A stretch of DNA of 64,000 nucleotides from Sphingomonas sp. CROZ-RG-20F-R02-07 (GCF_022662335.1 NZ_JAKNQJ010000001.1:730315-794314); one strand, 5' to 3'. Positions 1 through 8,629 are shown, counted from the stretch's first letter. Numbers and translations are program-made. Notes: generated by a model not told the origin, from the sequence alone.

Positions 1-234
1 CGACTTGTGCTCGTCGATATAGGTGATCGCGTCCTTCACGGTCGTGATCTTCTCGGCGGCATCGTCGGGAATCTCGACGCCGAATTCCTCCTCGAACGCC
101 ATGACGAGCTCGACGATGTCGAGGCTGTCGGCACCCAGATCGTCGATGAAGCTCGCATCCTCGGTCACCTTGTCGGCTTCGACGCCGAGATGCTCGACGA
201 CGATCTTCTTCACGCGGTCGGCGGTCTCGCTCAT
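1..234 (-). CDS. acpP: Acyl carrier protein AcpP (3' end cut by window edge)
   Basis: Small acidic carrier protein that holds growing fatty-acyl chains on a 4'-phosphopantetheine arm in cytosolic type II fatty acid synthesis. It reads [20 protein letters not shown] and contains the attachment motif [13 protein letters not shown], whose serine carries the prosthetic group, followed by the conserved acidic helix around [11 protein letters not shown]. There are 78 codons to the window edge, ending ...DEHKS, and the stop lies just outside, so only the last codon or so is missing. It follows fabG on the same strand after an 89-base gap, the usual fabD-fabG-acpP order. Identification is secure. Confidence 0.96.
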   Translation of the reverse strand, partial: MSETADRVKKIVVEHLGVEADKVTEDASFIDDLGADSLDIVELVMAFEEEFGVEIPDDAAEKITTVKDAITYIDEHKS

Positions 235-323
235 GGTCATTCCCTCTTCACGTATGGGGTGTTTCTTCGATTACCTGAACGCCCGTAGAACGGGGCCAAG
301 GCGCGCGCAAGTATCCGCGCGCC

Positions 324-1061
324 TCAGATCATCGCCATCCCGCCGTTCACATGGAGCGTCTGCCCGGTGACGTAGCCTGCCTCGCGGCTGGCCAGATAGA
401 CGACCGCCGCGCCGATATCCTTCCCGCCGCCGAGATCGGCCGCCGGAATGCGCGCCAGTAGCGCGGCTTTCTGCGCGTCGGGCAACGCATCGGTCATGGC
501 GGAGCGGATGAAGCCGGGCGCGACGCAGTTGACGGTGATATGGCGGCTGGCGAGTTCCTGCGCCATCGCCTTGCTCATGCCGACCAGCCCCGCCTTGGAC
601 GCGGCATAGTTCGCCTGACCCGGATTTCCCGTGGTGCCGACGACCGAGGTGATCGAGATCATCCGCCCGAAACGCGCCTTCATCATCGGCTTGGCGGCGG
701 CGCGCATCAGCCGGAACGCGGCCTCGAGGTTGACGCGGATCACCTGGTCCCATTCGTCGTCCTTCATCCGCATCGCCAGATTGTCGCGCGTGACGCCGGC
801 ATTGTTGACGAGGATGTCGAGCCGCCCGAGCGCCGCCGCCGCGGCCGGCACCAGCGCATCGACCGCGCCGCCGTCCGACAGGTCGCACGGCAGCGCGACG
901 TGATCCGCACCGAGCGACGCCCGAAACGCCTCCAGCTTGCCGGCATTGGACCCCGAAACCGCGAGCCGCGCGCCCTGCCCCGCCAGCGCCTGCGCGATCG
1001 CCGACCCGATCCCCCCGGACGCGCCGGTGACGAGTGCGGTCATGCCTGTAAGGTCGAACAT
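324..1061 (-). CDS. fabG: 3-oxoacyl-[acyl-carrier-protein] reductase FabG
   Basis: NADPH-dependent reduction of 3-ketoacyl-ACP in the fatty acid elongation cycle. It is 245 residues, the normal FabG length. A TGASGGIG cofactor loop lies near residues 12-19, NNAG at about 86-89, and the catalytic Ser139, Tyr152 and Lys156 (YAASK) are all present. The C-terminus GGMAMI is typical. The ATG at 1061 is chosen because GGAG sits 6 bases upstream; an in-frame codon further upstream would add ten atypical residues. The preceding GxxExxY gene stops 3 bases before this start, so fabG translation may be coupled to it. Confidence 0.96.
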   Translation of the reverse strand: MFDLTGMTALVTGASGGIGSAIAQALAGQGARLAVSGSNAGKLEAFRASLGADHVALPCDLSDGGAVDALVPAAAAALGRLDILVNNAGVTRDNLAMRMKDDEWDQVIRVNLEAAFRLMRAAAKPMMKARFGRMISITSVVGTTGNPGQANYAASKAGLVGMSKAMAQELASRHITVNCVAPGFIRSAMTDALPDAQKAALLARIPAADLGGGKDIGAAVVYLASREAGYVTGQTLHVNGGMAMI

Positions 1062-1063
1062 GT

Positions 1064-1492
1064 CTATTCTCCGATGATCCTGTTCGCGCAAAGACGCGAA
1101 GACGCTAAGGGGTGGTATCCGTTGACGAGGCGGCGGATCCCTTCCTCGAGCGTCGCGCCGCCGAAGGTGATGAGCAAGCCCAGCGGCTGTCTGGTGAGCC
1201 TGAGATAGGTCAGAAGCTGTTTGGCATGCACAGCGCTCAACCGCACCATCGATTTGATCTCGACGAGCCGGGTTCCGCCGACGACCAGATCGGCCTCGAA
1301 CACGCCGTCGAAACGCAGCCCCTCGAACTCGATCGCGATCGATCGTTGGCGCTCGACCCGATAGCCCATGCCCCGCAGCTTAGCTGCAAGCACGGCCTCA
1401 TGGACGCTTTCGAGGAGACCGGGGCCGAGATCCCGATGCAGCCGCGGCGACACATCGATGACGTCCGCTGCCGCTGCCTCCAGGTCAAACAT
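1064..1492 (-). CDS. GxxExxY family protein (PD-(D/E)XK nuclease-like)
   Basis: A 142-residue protein of the GxxExxY family. The name-giving motif is present as GLLESVH at residues 25-31, with His in place of Tyr. A PD-(D/E)XK-like core is visible: an acidic residue at Asp68, a strand ending VEIK (residues 77-80), then KQLLTYLRL at 91-99. No experimentally defined function is known to me for this family; nuclease activity is inferred from the fold motif only. The gene interrupts the fabD-fabG order. Both of its flanks carry the same 23-base sequence in opposite orientation (1083-1105 and 1497-1519). The left copy lies inside its own last codons, which read SSRLCANRIIGE and look like add-on sequence. 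It may be an acquired cassette. Confidence 0.8.
   Translation of the reverse strand: MFDLEAAAADVIDVSPRLHRDLGPGLLESVHEAVLAAKLRGMGYRVERQRSIAIEFEGLRFDGVFEADLVVGGTRLVEIKSMVRLSAVHAKQLLTYLRLTRQPLGLLITFGGATLEEGIRRLVNGYHPLASSRLCANRIIGE
1083..1105 (+). repeat. Inverted repeat arm, left flank of GxxExxY gene
   Basis: Twenty-three bases starting ttcgcgcaaagacgcgaaga are the exact reverse complement of 1497-1519. The arm lies within the 3' end of the GxxExxY reading frame. The two arms bracket that gene. Confidence 0.9.
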
Positions 1493-1496
1493 CTTG

Positions 1497-1519
1497 GCGT
1501 CTTCGCGTCTTTGCGCGAA
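1497..1519 (-). repeat. Inverted repeat arm, right flank of GxxExxY gene
   Basis: Twenty-three bases, exact reverse complement of 1083-1105, between the fabD stop (1522) and the start of the GxxExxY gene (1492), overlapping neither more than marginally. In the transcript the two arms could pair over the whole GxxExxY coding region. Confidence 0.9.
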
Positions 1520-1521
1520 AA

Positions 1522-2457
1522 CTACAACCGAGCGATCAGTGCCTCGATGTCGTCCATCGTCACCACGCTCGTCGTCTCCACCTCGGGCGCCGTGCGCTTG
1601 ACCATCGGGGCGAGCACCTTGCCGCCGAATTCGACGAAGCGCTCGACGCCGGCCGCCTGCATCGCCAGCACCGACTCGCGCCAGCGGACCATGCCCGTCA
1701 CCTGCTCCACCAGCAGCCGGCGGATCGTGTCCGGGTCCGACACCGCCGCTGCGGTAACGTTGGCGAAGACGGGCACCAGCGGCGCGTTGATCCGCGCGTC
1801 GGCCAGCGCCGTCGCCATCGCATCGGCCGCGGGCTGCATCAAGGGACAGTGGAACGGCGCGGAGACGGGCAGCAGCAGCGCCCGCTTGGCGCCGTGATCC
1901 TTGGCGCTGGCGACCGCGCGGTCGATTGCGGCCTTGGCGCCCGAGATCACCACCTGGCCGGGATCGTTATCGTTGGCGACGGTGCACACCTCGCCCTCGG
2001 CGCCCGCATCCGCGATCGCCTGCGCCTTGGCGAGATCGACGCCGAGGAGCGCCGCCATCGCGCCGACGCCCACCGGCACCGCCGCCTGCATCGCCTGCCC
2101 GCGATGCTTCAGCAGCCGCGCGGTGGTCGAGAGGTCGATCGCCCCCGCCGCACAGAGCGCGGTATATTCGCCCAGGCTGTGGCCGGCGACGAAATCGGCC
2201 TTGTCGGCAAGGCGCACGCCGCCCTCGCGCTCCAGCACGCGCAGCGTCGCGATGGCGTTGGCCATGATCGCGGGCTGGGCGTTCTCGGTTAGTTGCAGCG
2301 TCTCGGCGGGACCCTCGCGCATCAGCCGCGAGAGATGCTGGCCGAGCGCCTCGTCCACCTCCTCGAACACCGCGCGCGCCACCGCGCTGGCGTCCGCGAG
2401 CGCGGCGCCCATGCCGACCGCCTGGCTGCCCTGCCCCGGGAAAACGAATGCGCGCAT
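1522..2457 (-). CDS. fabD: Malonyl-CoA:ACP transacylase FabD
   Basis: Transfers the malonyl group from CoA to ACP, supplying extender units for fatty acid synthesis. It is 311 residues, the family size. It has the N-terminal FPGQGSQ loop (residues 6-12), the nucleophile elbow GHSLGEY with Ser94, and the catalytic-histidine region APFHCPLM near residue 203. The C-terminal FVEFGGKVLAPMV is also characteristic. The ATG at 2457 starts MRAFVFPGQG as expected, with GAGG just upstream. It is first in the minus-strand fab cluster and divergent from rpsF. Confidence 0.96.
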   Translation of the reverse strand: MRAFVFPGQGSQAVGMGAALADASAVARAVFEEVDEALGQHLSRLMREGPAETLQLTENAQPAIMANAIATLRVLEREGGVRLADKADFVAGHSLGEYTALCAAGAIDLSTTARLLKHRGQAMQAAVPVGVGAMAALLGVDLAKAQAIADAGAEGEVCTVANDNDPGQVVISGAKAAIDRAVASAKDHGAKRALLLPVSAPFHCPLMQPAADAMATALADARINAPLVPVFANVTAAAVSDPDTIRRLLVEQVTGMVRWRESVLAMQAAGVERFVEFGGKVLAPMVKRTAPEVETTSVVTMDDIEALIARL

Positions 2458-2517
2458 GACCTCTCCTGCATTGTCGTGGCGTTGCGGTTAGAGGCAATCC
2501 GCCGCGCGGGGCAATGG

Positions 2518-2545
2518 TTGCTTTTGCGGCCGTTCGCGTTATAGG
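2518..2545 (+). promoter_or_regulatory. Candidate promoter of rpsF-rpsR-rplI
   Basis: TTGCTT (2518-2523) and TATAGG (2540-2545) are separated by 16 bases, a plausible -35/-10 pair, in the divergent fabD-rpsF intergenic region about 105 bases upstream of the rpsF start. This is by inspection only. Confidence 0.4.
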
Positions 2546-2651
2546 CGCCGCTTCGGACGTGGCAGTGGCCCGTCCGTCACACGAGACGACAGCCGGAGGG
2601 GCGTGGCGCATGGGGCGTCCGTCAGCGATCGGCCAAGATATGAGGACGGGC

Positions 2652-3101
2652 ATGGCTCTCTACGAGCACGTGTTCCTTGCGCGCCAGGATCTGGCACAGG
2701 CGCAGGTGGACACGCTGGCGGAAAACGCCGCGAAGATCATCACCGACAACAAGGGCAAGGTCGTCAAGACCGAGAGCTGGGGCCTGCGTTCGCTCGCCTA
2801 CAAGATCGCCAAGAACCGCAAGGCGCATTACGTCATGCTCGAGATCGACGCACCGGGTGCGGTGGTCGCCGAGCTGGAGCGCCAGACCCAGATCAACGAG
2901 GACGTGATCCGCTACATGACCGTCAAGGTCGACGAGCTGGAGACCGGCCCGACCGTGATGATGCGCAAGCAGGAGCGCGATCGCGAGCGTCGTGGCGACC
3001 GTGAAGGTGGCCGTGACGGTGGACGCGATGGCGGCCCGCGCGGCGATCGTCCGGATCGTGGCGACCGCCCCCGTCGTGACCGTGAAGAGGAAGCCGCATA
3101 A
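2652..3101 (+). CDS. rpsF: 30S ribosomal protein S6
   Basis: Small-subunit ribosomal protein that pairs with S18 on the 16S rRNA platform. It is 149 residues, starting [18 protein letters not shown], with the S6 core through about residue 105 ([17 protein letters not shown] and the hydrophobic strands that follow). A highly charged tail of Arg, Asp and Gly repeats ([16 protein letters not shown] and on) makes it longer than enterobacterial S6, as is common in alphaproteobacteria. The ATG at 2652 has GAGG 7 bases upstream. It is first gene of rpsF-rpsR-rplI, and its stop overlaps the rpsR start by one base (TAATG). Confidence 0.96.
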   Translation: MALYEHVFLARQDLAQAQVDTLAENAAKIITDNKGKVVKTESWGLRSLAYKIAKNRKAHYVMLEIDAPGAVVAELERQTQINEDVIRYMTVKVDELETGPTVMMRKQERDRERRGDREGGRDGGRDGGPRGDRPDRGDRPRRDREEEAA

Positions 3102-3325
3102 TGGCCCGTCCGTTTTTCCGCCGTCGCAAGAGCTGCCCCTTCTCCGCGAAGGACGCGCCCCGGATCGACTATAAGGACGTCCGGCTGCTCCAGGGCTTCG
3201 TGTCCGAGCGTGGCAAGATCGTTCCCTCGCGCATCACCTCGGTGAGCGCGAAGAAGCAGCGCGAGCTGGCCCAAGCCATCAAGCGCGCGCGTCATCTGGG
3301 CCTGCTGCCCTACATCGTTAAGTAA
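3101..3325 (+). CDS. rpsR: 30S ribosomal protein S18
   Basis: Small basic ribosomal protein that binds the 30S platform together with S6. It is 74 residues, [20 protein letters not shown] at the N-terminus, with the S18 signature [19 protein letters not shown] and a C-terminal [10 protein letters not shown]. The start overlaps the rpsF stop by one base, indicating translational coupling that keeps S6 and S18 stoichiometric. Confidence 0.97.
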   Translation: MARPFFRRRKSCPFSAKDAPRIDYKDVRLLQGFVSERGKIVPSRITSVSAKKQRELAQAIKRARHLGLLPYIVK

Positions 3326-3337
3326 GGAGCGCCCGAT

Positions 3338-3925
3338 ATGGACGTCATTCTGCTGGAGCGCGTCGAGAAGCTCGGCGCCATCGGCGACGTGGTGAAGGTC
3401 AAGGACGGGTTCGCCCGCAACTATCTTCTCCCCAACAAGAAGGCGCTTCGTTCCAACGAAGCCAACCGCAAGGTGTTCGAGGCCAACCGCGCCCGGATCG
3501 AATCGGACAACGCCACGCGCCGCGCCGATGCCGAGAAGGAAGCCAAGGGTTTCGAGAACGCCTCCGTCACGCTGATCCGTCAGGCGTCGAACACCGGCCA
3601 GCTTTACGGCTCGGTCGCGGTGCGCGATCTGATCGAGGCGCTCGAGGCGGACGGCCACAAGGTCGCCCGTTCCGCGATCGCGCTCGACAAGCCGATCAAG
3701 GCGATCGGCGTTTACACCGTGAAGGTGGCGCTGCATCCCGAGGTCGCCGTGAACGTCAAGGTCAACGTCGCACGCTCGCCCGAAGAGGCCGAGATGCAGG
3801 CGTCGGGCGTCAACGTCATGGAAGCGATGTTCGAGAAGGACGAGGCCGGCTTCGTCGAGGATTACGATCCCAACGCCGAGCCCGGCGCGACCGCCGAAGT
3901 CTCCGGAGACGAAGCGCAGGGCTGA
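3338..3925 (+). CDS. rplI: 50S ribosomal protein L9
   Basis: Large-subunit protein bound near the base of the L1 stalk on 23S rRNA. The N-terminal domain is textbook (MDVILLERVEKLG, then GFARNYLLPNKKAL), followed by the long connecting helix and the C-terminal domain around EALEADGHKVARSAIALD. At 195 residues it is longer than the roughly 150 of E. coli L9, with an acidic tail rich in Glu and Ala (NAEPGATAEVSGDEAQG). It lies 12 bases after rpsR and is the last gene of the operon, followed by a hairpin at 3964-3994. Confidence 0.96.
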   Translation: MDVILLERVEKLGAIGDVVKVKDGFARNYLLPNKKALRSNEANRKVFEANRARIESDNATRRADAEKEAKGFENASVTLIRQASNTGQLYGSVAVRDLIEALEADGHKVARSAIALDKPIKAIGVYTVKVALHPEVAVNVKVNVARSPEEAEMQASGVNVMEAMFEKDEAGFVEDYDPNAEPGATAEVSGDEAQG

Positions 3926-3963
3926 GCCCTTCGCCGCGTCGGACAGACATCGTCGCACACAGG

Positions 3964-3994
3964 GGCCGTCCGGAGCAATCCGGGCGGTCTCTTT
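3964..3994 (+). terminator. Rho-independent-type terminator of rpsF-rpsR-rplI
   Basis: GGCCGTCCGG, a six-base loop AGCAAT and CCGGGCGGTC form a 10-bp stem (two G-T pairs), followed by TCTTT. It lies 38 bases after the rplI stop. Confidence 0.7.
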
Positions 3995-4108
3995 GCGTCT
4001 GGGCCTCCGCGCATCCCGTCTCGCGGTGGGACAAAGCCGTACTCGTTGACTTCGATCAACACGATCGTTCGGAACAGGGCCGTGCGACGCTTCGTAGTGT
4101 CCGGACCC

Positions 4109-4816
4109 ATGACCAAATCCATCACACCCTTATTCCCGTGGCGCCACGATGCGCAGGACGAACTCGAACGGATGATGCACCGGTTCGTCGATGATCGGGC
4201 CTTCCCCTGCGTCGGCGCGAAGGCGGCGCTCGCCAAGGGCACGCTCCACGTGCTCGCCTGCAACGCGATCGACAGCGCCTGGGACGATCTGCGCATCCAT
4301 GACGGCCTCCTGCGCTTCGCCGAGGCGTATCGCGAGCAGCCCGCGCTCTTCCGCAGCTTCGCGGTGGTGTTCGAAGGGCCCGACGATCTGAACGAGGCCG
4401 CGTTCGAGGCCGCATTGTGGCGTCGCGTCCAGTCGCTGTCCGACAAGGATGTGTGGCGCGGGCAACCCTATGACGGCACGGTTGCGACCGATCCGGAGAG
4501 CCCGCATTTCTCGCTGAGCTTCGGCGGCGAGGCGTTCTTCATCGTCGGCCTTCACCCCAAGGCCAGCCGCCCGGCGCGACGCTTCGCGCGGCCCACGCTC
4601 GTCTTCAACTTGCACGACCAGTTCGAGACGCTGCGCGCGCAGGGGCGTTACGAGGGTATGCGCGAGAAGATCATGGTGCGCGACGAGGCGATCGCCGGCA
4701 CGCGCAACCCCATGCTGGCGCGCCACGGCGAGGCGAGCGAAGCGCGGCAATATAGCGGCCGCATGGTCGGCGAAGGCTGGCGCTGCCCCTTTTCCTATTC
4801 GGGCGAGCCCTCTTGA
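4109..4816 (+). CDS. YqcI/YcgG family (GntA-type) putative heme-dependent N-hydroxylase
   Basis: A 235-residue protein of the YqcI/YcgG family. Motifs seen are FPCVGAKAAL (residues 32-41), GLHPKASRPARR (147-158) and FNLHDQFETLR (166-176), the conserved positions of this family. Characterised relatives include GntA, which N-hydroxylates a guanidino group in guanitoxin biosynthesis, and DcsA, which makes N-hydroxy-L-arginine; both are heme proteins. The substrate here is unknown. The ATG at 4109 is chosen; a TTG at 4046 would add 21 residues that do not look like the family. The stop overlaps the next gene's TTG start (TTGA), so the two are coupled. Confidence 0.8.
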   Translation: MTKSITPLFPWRHDAQDELERMMHRFVDDRAFPCVGAKAALAKGTLHVLACNAIDSAWDDLRIHDGLLRFAEAYREQPALFRSFAVVFEGPDDLNEAAFEAALWRRVQSLSDKDVWRGQPYDGTVATDPESPHFSLSFGGEAFFIVGLHPKASRPARRFARPTLVFNLHDQFETLRAQGRYEGMREKIMVRDEAIAGTRNPMLARHGEASEARQYSGRMVGEGWRCPFSYSGEPS

Positions 4817-5415
4817 GCGACACGGTCGAGATCCCGGAACGCAGCGGGGCGGCGTTCACGCTCGCCAAGGGCGATCTGCTGAGCGTGATCGATCCGCGCG
4901 GCGAACAGGTGTCCGACCTCCTCGCCTTCAACGCGCACGACATCGACGAGGCGATCTCGTCGGGCCGCACGCTCGATTATGCCGAAACGATCCGGCTCAC
5001 GGCCGGGCATCGGCTCTATTCCAACCGCTCGTCGGTGATGCTGGAGATCGTTGCGGACGATGTCGGCCGGCATGATTTCCTGCTCACGCCCTGTTCCTAC
5101 GACACGTTCCACCATTTCTATCCCGACCTGCCGCCGCATCGCGGCTGTTTCGGCAATCTGGCCGAGGCGCTGGAGCCCTACGGGATCGTGCCGGACCGAA
5201 TCCCGATCGCGTTCAACTGCTTCATGAACGTACCGGTCGATGCCGAAACGGGCAAGATTTCGGTCCTGCCCCCCACCAGCAAGGCGGGTGACCGCATCGT
5301 GTTCCGCGCCGCGATGGATCTCGTGATCGGCCTCACGGCGTGCTCGGCGCCGGCCTCGAACGGCGGCAGCTTCAAGCCGATCCACTACCGCATCGATCGT
5401 GCTGATCCTGGTTAA
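4813..5415 (+). CDS. DUF1989 / urea carboxylase-associated family protein
   Basis: A 200-residue DUF1989 protein, a family often annotated as urea carboxylase-associated. Family features are the N-terminal GDLLSVIDPRGEQVSDLLAF, the block HDFLLTPCSYDTFHHFYP, and cysteines 94, 112, 136 and 177, likely metal ligands. Some DUF1989 pairs are the two subunits of carboxyguanidine deiminase in guanidine degradation. Here there is only one copy and no carboxylase or urea allophanate gene nearby, so that role cannot be assigned. Translation starts at a TTG inside the preceding stop (TTGA), giving tight coupling with the GntA-type gene and suggesting a shared guanidino-compound pathway (inference). Confidence 0.82.
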   Translation: MSDTVEIPERSGAAFTLAKGDLLSVIDPRGEQVSDLLAFNAHDIDEAISSGRTLDYAETIRLTAGHRLYSNRSSVMLEIVADDVGRHDFLLTPCSYDTFHHFYPDLPPHRGCFGNLAEALEPYGIVPDRIPIAFNCFMNVPVDAETGKISVLPPTSKAGDRIVFRAAMDLVIGLTACSAPASNGGSFKPIHYRIDRADPG

Positions 5416-5497
5416 CTCTTGGTGATTAGGCCGAAAGCGGGGGGAACATCGCGTGTCGTGAAGCGCTTGAAATCAGCGACGAACACAGGAGCGACGC

Positions 5498-6076
5498 ATG
5501 TCTCACACCCACCCCGACGATGCGCCGTTGACCGCATCCAAGGACAGCGACGCGGTCGAACGCGCCGGAGTGCTGTTTCCCGATGCGCAAGGCGACTCGA
5601 TCGTCGGCCGCGCGGTGACGATCAACCGCCCCGCGGCTGAACTCTTCGCCTTCTGGCGCGACTTTTCCAATCTGGCGCGGGTGATGGAGAATGTGGAGCG
5701 GATCGACACGCTCGACGCCACGCGCTCGCATTGGGTGGTGAAGGCCCCCGGCGGCCACACCGTCGAGTGGAACGCACGCGTGACTGACGAGGCGCAGGAC
5801 CGTTTCATCGCATGGACCGCCGAGGAGGGCGCCGACATCGCGAACAGCGGCCGGGTCGACTTCCGCGACGCGGGCGCCCGCGGCACCGTTGTGACCGCCA
5901 CGATCCTCTACGACCCGCCCGCCGGACTGATCGGCAAGGTGATCGCCAAGATGTTTCAGCGTGAACCCGCGATCCAGGCACGCCGCGACTTGCGTCGCTT
6001 CAAGCAACTGATGGAAACCGGCGAGATCGCGACGTCTGCGCGCACCGTCGCCGAACATGAAGAGGAACTGGGCTGA
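5498..6076 (+). CDS. SRPBCC family protein (cyclase/dehydrase-like)
   Basis: A 192-residue protein with one START/SRPBCC helix-grip domain at about residues 35-170: strands around [19 protein letters not shown], then [15 protein letters not shown] and the long C-terminal helix [20 protein letters not shown]. Such domains bind hydrophobic ligands; no catalytic residues can be assigned. No signal peptide. The start has AGGAG 6 bases upstream (caggagcgacgcATG). The stop overlaps the alcohol dehydrogenase start (TGATG). This protein paired with a zinc alcohol dehydrogenase recurs in alphaproteobacterial stress-response clusters, which fits the catalase downstream. Confidence 0.85.
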   Translation: MSHTHPDDAPLTASKDSDAVERAGVLFPDAQGDSIVGRAVTINRPAAELFAFWRDFSNLARVMENVERIDTLDATRSHWVVKAPGGHTVEWNARVTDEAQDRFIAWTAEEGADIANSGRVDFRDAGARGTVVTATILYDPPAGLIGKVIAKMFQREPAIQARRDLRRFKQLMETGEIATSARTVAEHEEELG

Positions 6077-7278
6077 TGCGCGCACTTGCCTGGCATGGCC
6101 GCCATGACGTTCGCGTCGATACGGTGGACGATCCCGAGATCGTCAACCCGCGCGACTGCATCATCAAGGTGACCTCGACCGCGATCTGCGGCTCGGACCT
6201 CCACCTTTACGACGGTTATATCCCCACCATGAAGGCGGGCGACATTCTCGGCCACGAGTTCATGGGCGAGGTGGTCGAGACCGGCTCCAAATCGACGTTG
6301 AAGAAGGGCCAACGCGTCGTCGTGCCGTTCACGATCGCATGCGGAAGCTGCTATCATTGCGGCAAGCACCAATATTCGGCGTGCGACAACGGCCTGCCCG
6401 CCGACAATCAGGACATCGCGCAGGAGCTGTACGGCCAGCCGATGAGCGGCCTGTTCGGTTATAGCCACATGACCGGCGGCTATGCCGGCGGCCAGGCCGA
6501 ATATGTTCGCGTGCCGTTCAGCGATGTCGGCCCGATCGTCATCCCCGATGGAATTGAGGACGACAAGGTGCTGTTCCTTTCCGACATCCTGCCCACGGGC
6601 TGGCAGGCGGCGGAATATGCGCAGATCGAGCCCGGCGACACCGTGGCGGTATGGGGTTGCGGCCCGGTTGGCCTGTTCGCGGTACAGTCGGCGTTCCTGA
6701 TGGGTGCCGAGCGCGTCATCGCGATCGACCATTTCCCGCACCGGCTCGAGCTCGCCAAAGGCTTCGGCGCCGAAACGATCAACTTCAAGGAAAGCGCGGT
6801 CTATGAGGCGCTGATGGAGATGACGGGCGGAATCGGCCCCGATGCGGTGATCGATGCCGTCGGCCTGGAGGCGCACGGCCTGTTCGTCGACAATGTGATC
6901 GACCAGATCAAGGCATCGATGTTCCTCGGCACCGATCGCCCGCATTCGATCCGCCAGGCGATCATCGCCTGCCGCAAGGGTGGCCGCGTGTCGATGCCTG
7001 CGGTCTATGGCGGCTTCGTCGACAAGTTCCCGCTCGGCGCCTTCATGGAGAAGGGGCTGACGCTCAAGACCGGGCAGACGCACGTCCAGCATTATCTGCC
7101 GGGCCTGTTGAACGCGATCATGGAAGGGAAGATCGATACGACCTTCCTGATCTCGCATCGGTTGCCGCTGGAGAACGCGGCGGATGGCTACAAGCTGTTC
7201 CACGACCATCAGGATGTCGCGACCAAGATCGTGCTGAAGCCTGGTCTGGCGAAGACCAAAGTCGAAATGCCCGCTTGA
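6076..7278 (+). CDS. Zinc-dependent alcohol dehydrogenase (formaldehyde dehydrogenase-like)
   Basis: A 400-residue medium-chain dehydrogenase. Catalytic zinc ligands are visible at Cys38 (AICGSDLH) and His60-Glu61 (LGHEF), and the structural zinc lobe is Cys89, Cys92, Cys95 and Cys103 ([15 protein letters not shown]). The nucleotide-binding loop is [11 protein letters not shown]. The long insert after the structural zinc resembles formaldehyde dehydrogenase/dismutase-type members, so a small aldehyde or alcohol with NAD(P) is likely; the true substrate is unknown. The start overlaps the SRPBCC stop by one base (TGATG). Confidence 0.88.
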   Translation: MRALAWHGRHDVRVDTVDDPEIVNPRDCIIKVTSTAICGSDLHLYDGYIPTMKAGDILGHEFMGEVVETGSKSTLKKGQRVVVPFTIACGSCYHCGKHQYSACDNGLPADNQDIAQELYGQPMSGLFGYSHMTGGYAGGQAEYVRVPFSDVGPIVIPDGIEDDKVLFLSDILPTGWQAAEYAQIEPGDTVAVWGCGPVGLFAVQSAFLMGAERVIAIDHFPHRLELAKGFGAETINFKESAVYEALMEMTGGIGPDAVIDAVGLEAHGLFVDNVIDQIKASMFLGTDRPHSIRQAIIACRKGGRVSMPAVYGGFVDKFPLGAFMEKGLTLKTGQTHVQHYLPGLLNAIMEGKIDTTFLISHRLPLENAADGYKLFHDHQDVATKIVLKPGLAKTKVEMPA

Positions 7279-7289
7279 GGAGAATGGAT

Positions 7290-8075
7290 ATGGCTAACAA
7301 ATTCGCGATCATCACCGGGGCCTCGACGGGCATCGGCTTCGAACTGGCGACGCTCGCCGCCAAGAACGGTTGCGACATTCTCGTGGTGGCGAACGAGCCG
7401 CTGATCGATGCCGCGGCCGAGGACTTCAAGCAATTCGGCACGACCGTCACGTCGGTGAACGCCGATCTGTCGACCGTGGAAGGCGTCGACAGCCTGCTGG
7501 CCGCCACGAACGGGCGTCAGGTCGATCTGCTCTGCGCCAATGCCGGACATGGCCTCGGCCATGCGTTCCTGGACCAGAAGTTTGCCGACTGGCGTCATGT
7601 CGTCGACACCAATATCGTCGGCACGCTCTATCTGCTCCAGAAGGTGCTGCCGCCAATGGTCGCGCGCAACGAGGGCAAGGTGCTCGTCACCGGCTCGATC
7701 GCGGGCTACATTCCCGGTGCGTTCCAGGCGGTGTACAACGGCACCAAGGCCTTCGTGGACAGCTTCGTCGCCGCCATCCAGAACGAGCTGAAGGATTCCG
7801 ACGGCGTCACCATCACCAATCTGATGCCGGGTCCGGTCGAGACCGAGTTCTTCGCGCGCGGTGACATGCTCGACACCTCGGTCGGCGCGTCGGACAGCAA
7901 GAGCGATCCGGCCGATGTCGCCAAGGATGGCTGGGACGCGCTGATGGCGGGCAAGGCCGCGGTCGCCTCGGGCTGGAAGAACAAGATCCAGTCGGCGATC
8001 GCGAACGTCACGCCCAACGCCATTCTGGCCGAGCAGCATCGCAAGATGGCCGAGCCCGGAACCGCGAACGACTGA
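7290..8075 (+). CDS. SDR family oxidoreductase
   Basis: A 261-residue classical short-chain dehydrogenase: TGASTGIGFELA nucleotide loop near the N-terminus, NADLS acidic-strand region, CANAGHG, catalytic Ser in VTGSIAG and YNGTKAF for Tyr/Lys. NAD(P)-dependent, substrate unknown. The ATG at 7290 is chosen because GAGGAG (7277-7282) lies 7 bases upstream; the ATG at 7284 would be only one base from it. It follows the alcohol dehydrogenase after 11 bases, so it is likely the same transcript and part of the stress cluster. Confidence 0.88.
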   Translation: MANKFAIITGASTGIGFELATLAAKNGCDILVVANEPLIDAAAEDFKQFGTTVTSVNADLSTVEGVDSLLAATNGRQVDLLCANAGHGLGHAFLDQKFADWRHVVDTNIVGTLYLLQKVLPPMVARNEGKVLVTGSIAGYIPGAFQAVYNGTKAFVDSFVAAIQNELKDSDGVTITNLMPGPVETEFFARGDMLDTSVGASDSKSDPADVAKDGWDALMAGKAAVASGWKNKIQSAIANVTPNAILAEQHRKMAEPGTAND

Positions 8076-8110
8076 TACGCGTAACGTTCGAACAACAGAG
8101 GAGAAATGCC

Positions 8111-8590
8111 GTGAAGATGATTTTGGGCGCGATCGCGCTGATGGCGATGCCGACGATGGCCAGTGCGCAGGCGATGACCGGTACGACCTATGTGATGAAG
8201 GCGGGTGCTGGCGACCTGTTCGAGATCGAGTCCGCCAAGGTCGAGATGGCCTCCACCAAGAACGCCGATCTGAAGACTTTCGCCAATCAGATGGTGACCG
8301 ATCACACGACCAGCACCAACGACGTGAAGGCCGCCGCGATGCAGGCCGGCATGAAAGTGGCGCCGCCGCATCTGAACGCGATGCAGAGCAGCGATTTGGC
8401 CAAGCTGCGCGCCGCCAAGGGCACCGCGCGTGATCGGCTGTACGTGACCCAGCAGAAGGCCGCGCATCAGCAGGCGCTGACGCTGCATCAGACCTATGCG
8501 GACAACGGCACGATCGATCCACTCAAGATGGCCGCATCGAAGATCGTGCCCGTCGTGCAGGGCCACATCGCGATGCTCCAGTCCATGTAA
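8111..8590 (+). CDS. DUF4142 domain secreted protein
   Basis: A 159-residue exported protein. It has a signal peptide, MKMILGAIALMAMPTMASAQ, with cleavage likely after ASA. The DUF4142 helical domain follows, containing KAGAGDLFEIESAKVEM, the motif TFANQMVTDHTTS and the paired helix RDRLYVTQQKAAHQQAL. The fold is ferritin-like, but its role is unknown. It begins with GTG, supported by GAGGAG 7 bases upstream. Periplasmic DUF4142 proteins often accompany catalase and other stress genes, as here. Confidence 0.87.
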   Translation: MKMILGAIALMAMPTMASAQAMTGTTYVMKAGAGDLFEIESAKVEMASTKNADLKTFANQMVTDHTTSTNDVKAAAMQAGMKVAPPHLNAMQSSDLAKLRAAKGTARDRLYVTQQKAAHQQALTLHQTYADNGTIDPLKMAASKIVPVVQGHIAMLQSM

Positions 8591-8629
8591 GGATCGGGCG
8601 GCCGATGGTCGCCCGTTCATGACGTTCCA

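Noticed and set aside
3926..4108. Guanidine riboswitch upstream of the GntA-type gene
   Set aside because: The only stable structure seen is the rplI terminator hairpin; the ACGR-type paired loops of guanidine riboswitches were not found.
5443..5468. Possible EcfG (general stress sigma factor) promoter upstream of the SRPBCC gene
   Set aside because: GGAAC is present at 5443-5447, but at 16-18 bases downstream the sequence reads CGCTTG, not the expected GTT core, so the match is incomplete.
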